Source: Dicaeum eximium
Lineage: Eukaryota > Chordata > Aves > Passeriformes > Dicaeidae
Direction of reading: 5' to 3'
DNA length: 64,000 bases
NCBI GenBank assembly: GCA_013396995.1
Contig: VWZP01006699.1
Span: forward strand, 806,859 to 870,858
Positions 51,001 to 60,000 of this stretch are shown piece after piece. A model generated the notes under the pieces. The model saw only the letters and a list, made by a program, of their open reading frames with translations. It made no database searches and was not told the origin of the DNA. How positions within the stretch are numbered: position 1 is the first letter of the stretch; each line of letters starts with the position of its first letter. The position numbers and the translations under genes were made by a program.

Positions 51001-54000
51001 CATCCTGTCTGAAAACTTGATTTTTTTAGAACTTAAAATAGATGCTTCTCATCTGCCTGCTGCCTCCAAAATCCTCCCAAATGCTGTAGCAACTCTAATG
51101 CAGTATTCCACTTAGTGCACATTCTGAGCAGGCTGAGAAAGAAATTATTCACTGCCAGTAAGATTTGGCTATTTAGACACCTAACCTAAGTAAGAATTCT
51201 CTTCCTTCTTTCCAGTGGGGGTTTGTGTGTTTGAGTGCATACCTGTTACCTGAACTATTTTCAGGCTAAATAGCTGAATGCTGTTAATAGCTATAAAGTT
51301 GCCAGAGCACATATTTTCAAGACATTGTGTTTTTCTGTTGTGTTGTTGTGTTCTGTTTTCTGGCCAAATTAATGAATGTCATCTTTCAGTGCAAAGCACT
51401 TGAAGCTTGGCTTTAATTCTGGAAATTTGAATATTGCAGTGGCAAGCTGTCTGTCTCAGTGTAATGTACAGTGTTACTCAGAGCACCTGGCTGGTGATTT
51501 ATTTGTGTAATGCTCTCTCCATGAAGGCATAGAGATGGTGTTAGGGCTAATTGATTATTCCTGTACACATCTATGGCAGTTTTTATTACTAAAACTGGGT
51601 GAAACTAGTTATTACGTCTGTTTTGTCATAAAAGCAGCAGTCATTTTTTTCATATTAAAGCCTCTATGTAGCAGAAAGCATGCAGAAAAAGTAATTAATA
51701 CTTGCTTGAAGTGAAGCAGCAATGCAAAGAGAGTTCCTATTCCTTTAATTCTACTTTCTGCTTTTTTTTTTACAGTGCCATCTCTTGAAATAATATCTGC
51801 CAAATTACTGACTAGGTGGTTTTTAAAGCCCATTTTGTTCCAGAATGTCAGAGCAATGTCCCACGCTCCCCATGAACTTCAGGCTAGTCATAGTATGCAC
51901 ACACTAAATTGGTTTTGAGTTGTTGCCATGGCAGCCAGCCTGTTACTTTTATCCTTTGTGATTTTGCTAATTCTGATTCTATTTTTGCCTCCCAGGATGA
52001 AGAAGCTGTCAGGAAACTGACAGTAGGTGCCGGGACAAAATCAAAACTCGCTAAGCCAATCCAAGATCTTATTAAGATGATCTTTGATGTGGAGAGCATG
52101 AAGAAAGCAATGGTGGAATTTGAGGTAACTACACACATTCACGTTTCTCCCTTCTAACCTTCCATCATGCTTGCAGAAACAGAAGCAAGTTCTTTGCAAT
52201 CCAGAGTGCTTCATACTTCCCAAAAGCCAAGTGTGAGTTTTAGATCTGTGTTAAAATAAAGACAAAAGTCCAACTGGAATTCGCCAAGCCCTGGAAGTTG
52301 TAACTTAGTTGTGATGCATGCAATTCTTAAAACACAGGTGCATTTTTTGTCTATCAATGTCTTCAGTTTAACAAATCTATGAAAGAATATGCCAGTCCTG
52401 GGAGCAGTAATCATTCTGTGGTTTTGTTTATGTTTTTTTCCAGTCACACCTGCATAGTGACTGGTGTTTGCTGAATGCTCTTAAAGTATTAACACAGATA
52501 ACTGATGTGCTGCTCATGTGACACTGGTGACACTCCTTTTTTCTAAGCGGGGAACCACATTTGGGAGCTCGGAAGTGCAGGAGTGTCATGGATTTTGTTA
52601 ACAAATGAGATGCACCTCAGACTAGAGAAATGCTGCCAGTTGATACATACACATAATGGAAGTGTCTTGTCAGAGTCCAGATCCTCTTCTGCACAGGGTG
52701 GACTTGAGATTGTTTTGGTTGTATTTCTCATTTGTTCTAATAACTCTGTTTTCATCCATTCTTCTTTCTTCCATACTTCTTGATCCATCCTTCTGGCAAG
52801 GTTTCAGAGAGTGCTTTGGTAGCATGATATGTCTTTCCTTGCACTGTTTTAATGGTGTGCAGAGATCCTGCTGTTTGGTTTAATGCAGCCATTTGAACTA
52901 ATTCTAAATAACAAATTTCACTTTTCTTCAGCCAGCTTAGTTATCCTGCCTAAAGCTTGACATTTAGGCAGCTGCTCTTTGCCCTCTGTATCATTATTTG
53001 GAGTGCCTACCTTTCAGAACAGTCTTTGTACCATTTTCTGCAGCTTACCTGAAAGCTTTCACATGGCTTGCCCAACATTTTGTAGTACCTTGAGTTAGTT
53101 ATGTTTTCCTACCTCTCCAGTGGTACTTTACATCAAAGTCTTGTAAAATATGAATGATTTTTTGTAACTGTAACTGGCTAAAGACTCTGAACTGATCATC
53201 ATCCCATGTCATTTGGTTTTGTAGAACTCTGTTGAAACTATGTTAATTCACACCATCTGAAGATCTATAGCAGAACTGAGACTCCAGATGGGATAGTCTT
53301 CCTACTAGATTTATCTTCCTGTACTGATGCTGCTGAACAGCTGTTTTCTGTTAGAGGAAATAATATTTTTCCTGGTTAGAGGTTTCAATGTGTCTTCCAG
53401 AAACAACTGCTTAGTTCCTTTAATTAGCCTGATCTTGAGTATTTTGTTCCATCCAGGCACCTTCTGCTTTGCCAACAGCGTAGCAAATTCTTGGTCTTTC
53501 GGATTTATCTGATGCATTTATCTTCCTGCTTCTAACTTAGCTTTCAAGAATTTCACCTCACCAAGCATACAGGAATTTATTACCATTATCTTTGTCAATG
53601 CTTTACGTGAAGTGGCTTGTTAGAGGACTGAGTAGACTGTCTTGCTGCGTCCTCCTTTGCCTGGGTGGAAGGCAAACATCTCCCTTGCCTCTTGTGACAG
53701 TTCTGGTGCACACATCTGTGATGTGGAGCTAATTCTTCCATTGCCCTCAGCACACCTAGTGGTAATTTCAATGCTGTTGTTTTAGGCCCAGCCCCTTGGC
53801 TGCTCTGCTCTTTTGGCACATCTAATGATAAAGCTTTGCATGCAGTTTAGCTTTAAACTAGAGCTTAGCTCTGCAGGATTCTGTCTACTTTCCATGGGTC
53901 ATAGGCGACACAAATTCCAGCCCTTTGGCTGTTTGTGAGCTCTGTTGGAATTGTGCTCCTAAATCACATGATTGGGGGATGTTTTATTTTATAGGTGTTA

Positions 54001-57000
54001 GTGTTTGTGTGTTAGTGATTGTTTGTGTTACTTAAATGTTTATATAACTTTAGTATATATAAACTTTATATAGATGTCTGCAGCTATTCTGCACATCCAG
54101 GTTAAGTGGCCTATTTTACTTTTATGTGTCCTGCAGGATTTTTCAGGTAATAATGATATAACACAGATTCGTATAGGTGGTACTCAGCAAGAGAGTATTG
54201 GCCCCAAAAGTTTGGGAGCTACAAATCTCTTGCAGATTGGCTTTCATTAGATTATTAATACTGTCTTTTTGCCTCTTATGTCCCCAAGACATGATCAGTT
54301 TTGAAGCCTGTCTTCCCTCTTGCAGCCCATCTTGGCTTTTCTTGGTATCTGGCTTTATCTACACTGAGCTATTGCCAAAGGTGAAAGTTCTCCTAAGCCC
54401 AGTACATGGCGTGCAATCTCCATGCAAAATCACCTCAGGGCTTTCACCCCAGTCTGTGTGGCTTGCAAGAGCATTCTGAGTTCATCTTGCAGAGAAGATT
54501 TGCATACAGCTGGGTTTCCTAGCTCTGTAGTGGATAAATAGTGTGGGACTTAGCCAGACAGTATGTGATAGTCATGGTTTCATAGGATCTACTGTCTATG
54601 AGCTAAATCTTAAATCCATCAACTTCAGTAAAAATTAGTTTGCCCTGCAGAGTGTATGGTAAGTACTGTCAAGAGTCTAGAGGGTGTATGTATGATCTTT
54701 CTAAAAGACGCCAGTGGGCTTGATTTTTTTTGAATGTTTTTGCATTCAGGTGGTCCTTTAACAATGTAACGATTTCCAATGCTCTCCCAAGATCCATCAA
54801 GACACAAAGAAAAACAACATTAAATTAAATCAGTGGATAAATGCAGGCAACCAAAACTTAACTTAGTTTTAACTTAGTTGAGGGGTTTTGGCTCATTTTT
54901 CATGAATATGAAGCACCTCTTCATATATAGCATCTTTGTATTTGACCCTTGATAATTGTAGGGTAAAGTTGGAAGAGGATGTCTGGACTCTACCTAAAGA
55001 CACAAATGATCTTATGAACAAGAATTACTTCATTCAGTTTGCTTCTTTTCCAGCCTTAAGTGTATGGTTACTTAACTGATTAAGGAATGCATCTCACACC
55101 AGGTTAATATTAAACTTCATGCCAGATACTTAATGTCCTATTTCTTGTGTTTAGCTTCCTATTGCAGTATTCCTTGGTTATAGGATGTCCTCTCAATGGT
55201 GTGTCCTTCTGACATAATTCCTCAGTCCAGAGTCTAAAACGTTTCCATTCTTTGTTGGTCAGTCCAATTAGCATGGAGAAATTAGTTCTTTAGAAACGAC
55301 AGAGGGAATGCTGCAGTGGTTGAAATATAGTGAAATTTGGGTTTAATACTTATATCTTTATCAGATTGACTTGCAGAAGATGCCATTGGGAAAACTGAGC
55401 AAGCGACAGATCCAGAGTGCATACTCCATCCTGAATGAGGTTCAGCAGGTGAGCATAAAAGAGATATTGGAGGAAAAAGAGAATTCAGAAGTTGTTCTCA
55501 GCTCAGTGGAGTGAGTGCTGAGCTGTGCTTTCTCTCTTTCTGGAGAAGAGGATGTGGCTTCCATCGGTGAACAGTTAGTTCTCTTCGGTGTTGTACCAGT
55601 GTGGGCAGTACTTGTGTCTTCAGCACTTTTGTAGCACAAACTTTAGGCTGTGCCAAACATAAATGGCAGCTGAGCAAAGGAAGCTGTTACCTTGATCTAG
55701 TAGTGAGCTGGTGTTTCCACCCCAGAGAAGTCTGTCAGATGATGAGAATAAAGGTTAAGTTGACACAGGAAAGCGTCTGGTTTGATAACGTTGCTGTATT
55801 TACACATCATGATCTGCACCATTCCAGAATCACTACGTAGTGTTGCCTTTACTGATTGCAAAAATGTACCAGCATAACCCTTTTTTTTTGGGTCACAGGC
55901 TCCTTGACAAAGCAGAGATACAGGAAGTTTTTCAGTTGCTAGAATAGACCAGAACCTTGACAAGGATACACACCACTTACAGATCCTGAAGACTTTATTT
56001 TGCCCTCCAGAAACATAATCCCCATTGAATTTTTTTCATACACAATTCTATGTATTTCTGGGCAAATACTGTGACTTGCTACACACAAGACAATTAAATA
56101 GAAATTTTCTTTGTAGTCCTGTGAGAGTTTCAGCATATGCACTATTTGCATTGCTGCTCCTGTGTAAGTCCTCAAGTATCTTGTGTGTTTTTATTGCAAT
56201 GGAGACTTAGTCTTAGTCAGTAATTTTCTTTGGTGCTTGTTGTCTTGTCTAGGCAGTTTCTGACAGTGGCTCAGAATCCCAGATTTTGGACCTCTCCAAC
56301 CGCTTCTATACACTGATTCCTCATGACTTTGGGATGAAGAAGCCACCTCTCCTAAATAACTTGGAATATATTCAGGTATTGACTAGAAACTGTTTTTTGC
56401 AAATGTTGGAAAATGTTGTTTGCAGGCAACAGGTCTTGATGTTAGGCATCTAACACAGACAATATGAGAGGTTTAACACTTACTTAACCTCATAAAAGCA
56501 GAGGTTAAAGTAAGCATTAAAACCCACAAGCAGAAAGATAATCTGAAGAAAAACAAGTTTAACCTTGTGCTTTCGTGAAGTTAAACTTGTTTTTCCTCAG
56601 AATATCTTTTTGTTTATGTGTCTGTGTAAATAAGTATATGCATAAAGTATTAGAAGATAGAGGTGTAATGTGTATATATATGTGTGTATATTTTAATATA
56701 TTTGGATGTGTGTATATTTATTTAAAGACAGTATTGTTGTGTTACTGGGTGGCACCATGTGGCTAGTGATTATCAGACACTTTTTTAATTTGGGGTATCC
56801 CGGACTTACTCTGAACATGTCCACATAACATTACCTATTTCAATTCTTCAGGCTAAAGTACAGATGTTGGACAACTTGCTTGATATTGAGGTTGCTTACA
56901 GCCTTCTTAGAGGTGGAAATGAAGATGGAGATAAAGACCCAATTGACATCAACTATGAAAAACTTAAAACAGATATTAAGGTAAAGGAAGTAAAAGGCAA

Positions 57001-60000
57001 TGAGTGGCTGTGAGTACAAGCTGATGTCCTGTTAGTCTGGACTAAGATAAATCACCCAAACTGTAACTGGACAGGTATATCACACTGAGATGAGTTAAGG
57101 AACTGAGGCATGTGTTCAAGGAGATGCACAAAGAGCTGAGCTGTTTTGACCTGGAGAAAAGAAAGCTGAAGGGATATTGTATCAGTATCTAGGAATACCT
57201 GATGGGAGAAAGAAGGAAAGAAGACAAAGGCAGACTTTCCTCAGTGATTTCCAGTGACAAGAGGCAATGGGCACAAATTGAAATACAGGAATTTGTGCTT
57301 AAACAAAAGAAAAAGCTTTTCTTGTTGATGTTGTTTGTTTGGGCTTTAATTTGTTTACTCTTACAGTGGTCAACCACTGGAAAAGGTTGCCCAGAGAGGC
57401 CATGGAGGCTCTGTTCTTGGAGTTGTTGAAAGCTGGACTGGACTCAGTCCTTGGCTGACCCTTCTTTGCATAGTGGAATTGAAAATCATCTAGATTTCCA
57501 TCATTGTCTCAGATATTCTGTGGCTGTCTGTATATATGTGCATCTTCTCTAGTTAGGAATGTATTTCCACTTAAATAGTCAAGGAGATTTAAAGGGGGCA
57601 GTTGCAGGCATAGGGTGGATGTTGTCATGCTATAAGATGGCTTCTAGTTTGTGTGCTGGGGAAGCTTCTCATTTGCTTCTTTGCAGGTTGTTGACAAAGA
57701 TTCAGAAGAAGCCAAGATTATCAAGCAATACGTGAAGAACACTCATGCTGCTACACACAATGCATATGACCTCAAAGTTGTGGATGTAAGCTGGGCAATA
57801 CTGGGGTTTATCTTTGGGAAGATGGACTCTCCTAAGTTCACTTGCTTGTTTGCAATTGCCTTGTATTTTTGAGTAGCTTACCTAGTTTCCTCTGTTGAAG
57901 GGATGATTTGATAGAACATTTTCTTTCATTTAGAATAGCAAAAGTCTAGGCAGAGATGAATCTAATGAGGTGTTTTTGCTTTGGGGTTTTTGTTTTAATT
58001 TAATTTGCCTCAAAGGGAAGGTGGAGGAGTAATCATCTGAAATTGAGCCTTAGTTCATTGAATGATATTTTCAGAAAAATAGAGCCTCATGAAAATGCAG
58101 AAGAAAATGTGGAGAAGTAATCAATAACAAGAACTGCATGATTGCTGCCACCTCTTTTTTGGTAGCATGACACAGCCAATTACAAACACTAAAACCCATC
58201 CTGATCAATTTTCCTAGCAGATCACTGTACACTGTAGATTGGATGATTTTTTTTTTTTCCCCCCTCTGATGAGTTGCATGAAGGTAATGGTTTATTTGCT
58301 TGGTTACTCTTTTGCTCCTATCCTCTTTGGAACTGAAGATCTTCAGGATTGAGCGTGAGGGGGAGAGCCAGCGTTACAAGCCCTTCAGGCAGCTCCACAA
58401 CCGCCAGCTGCTGTGGCACGGCTCCCGCACCACCAACTTCGCTGGGATCCTCTCGCAGGGTCTGCGGATAGCTCCGCCTGAAGCTCCTGTGGTAGGTGAA
58501 ATGGCTTCCCTGGCTGCCTACATCCCTGTGCTCAGATATGGCCACAGTCAGGGACAACCTAAATAAGGGAATTTCTGTGTGGGGAGGGCCCTGTGTTACT
58601 TGCCACCATTCAGACAACGTTGTGTCCCCCGAGTGGGGTGCACACTGGTGTACACAAGAGCTTGCGTTGCAGCTTTGCTCTGGAGCCCAGCCAGGTGGAT
58701 TCAATGCTGCCTTTGTGTTATTTTGTTGCCCCAATTTTATTTATTTATTTGTTTGTTTCCTTCTTGCAGACTGGCTACATGTTTGGGAAGGGCATCTACT
58801 TTGCAGACATGGTATCCAAGAGTGCAAACTACTGTCACACATCTCAAGCTGATCCCATAGGTTTAGTACTACTGGGAGAAGTCGCCCTTGGAAATATGTA
58901 TGTAACTTATGAAGGGTATTTGCCAAATGTGTTTAATACATCCTCATAGAAGGTGATGCTGAGATTGCAAGCCTTCTCTTCAGTGTGAAGAAGCAGCATG
59001 TGTTTTTTCTTCAGAAACAAGATCTGGTTTTTCTTAAAATAAGAGCTGTTGTTTCAGGTCTAGCTGAATCTTGCACAAAATGCTACATCGTTAAAATTAG
59101 TAACCAAGACAAAGAAAGTTTGAGTTACAGAAGACTAGAATTTAGATTAACTTTACATTAACTCATCATAAACTGCAGCCTGAAAATTTTGTGATTTTTT
59201 TTTTTTCACTAAGATAGTTTAAGACTAATGCAAAGTGCAATTGTGTGTTCTTTGTGCTGTCCAGGTATGAGCTAAAGAATGCTTCCCACATCACAAAATT
59301 GCCCAAGGGAAAACACAGCGTCAAAGGTAAGCATTAGTAGTTGTCACTGGTACTCTGTAATCGATGGCAGACTTGGTTGTGGTGCTCTGCCTAGCAAAGA
59401 GAGCTGTAGTCACTTCTTAGCTGTACCTCCTTTAAGAAGTTGCATAACGTTGCCCTTTAGTTGCATCAGGATGTGTATGGGGTGTTTTAAGATGCAAGTT
59501 AATACACTCTGAGTGTTAAGACTGAAGGTGCTGAAGTTCAGGAGGAAACTTCTGTTTGATATTACATCGGAGAAAATACAAAGCATATTCTCCAACTTCT
59601 TACTTGCTTTTATTGTAACAATACTGCATATTCTAGAAGAGAGATTAATAGATCAGAAGAGTTATTGTTTAGCTTTCAAAGTGGCTTAGAAGCTTGGACA
59701 GAAGGGAAAAGCTAGGAATAAAAGTTCAGATGGAGCAACTGCTCTCATTGCACTTCTATCTGCAAAAGGTGTCATATAGTGAAAAAGAAGATGAGAGAAA
59801 AGACTTAGCTGTCTAATTCAAGCAAAAGAAATGGTAATCATGACTGTCTTCTGTACCAAGATGGAAGAACAGTATCTTCAGTAATGAGTGGCTTATCTTG
59901 AACTATTCATTTTGAGAGGCTTAAAAAATAGGTTGCCTAAAATAGAATAAAAAGTGTTCTTGCACCTTTTTTTATACATACTACTCATGTTCTTATGGAT

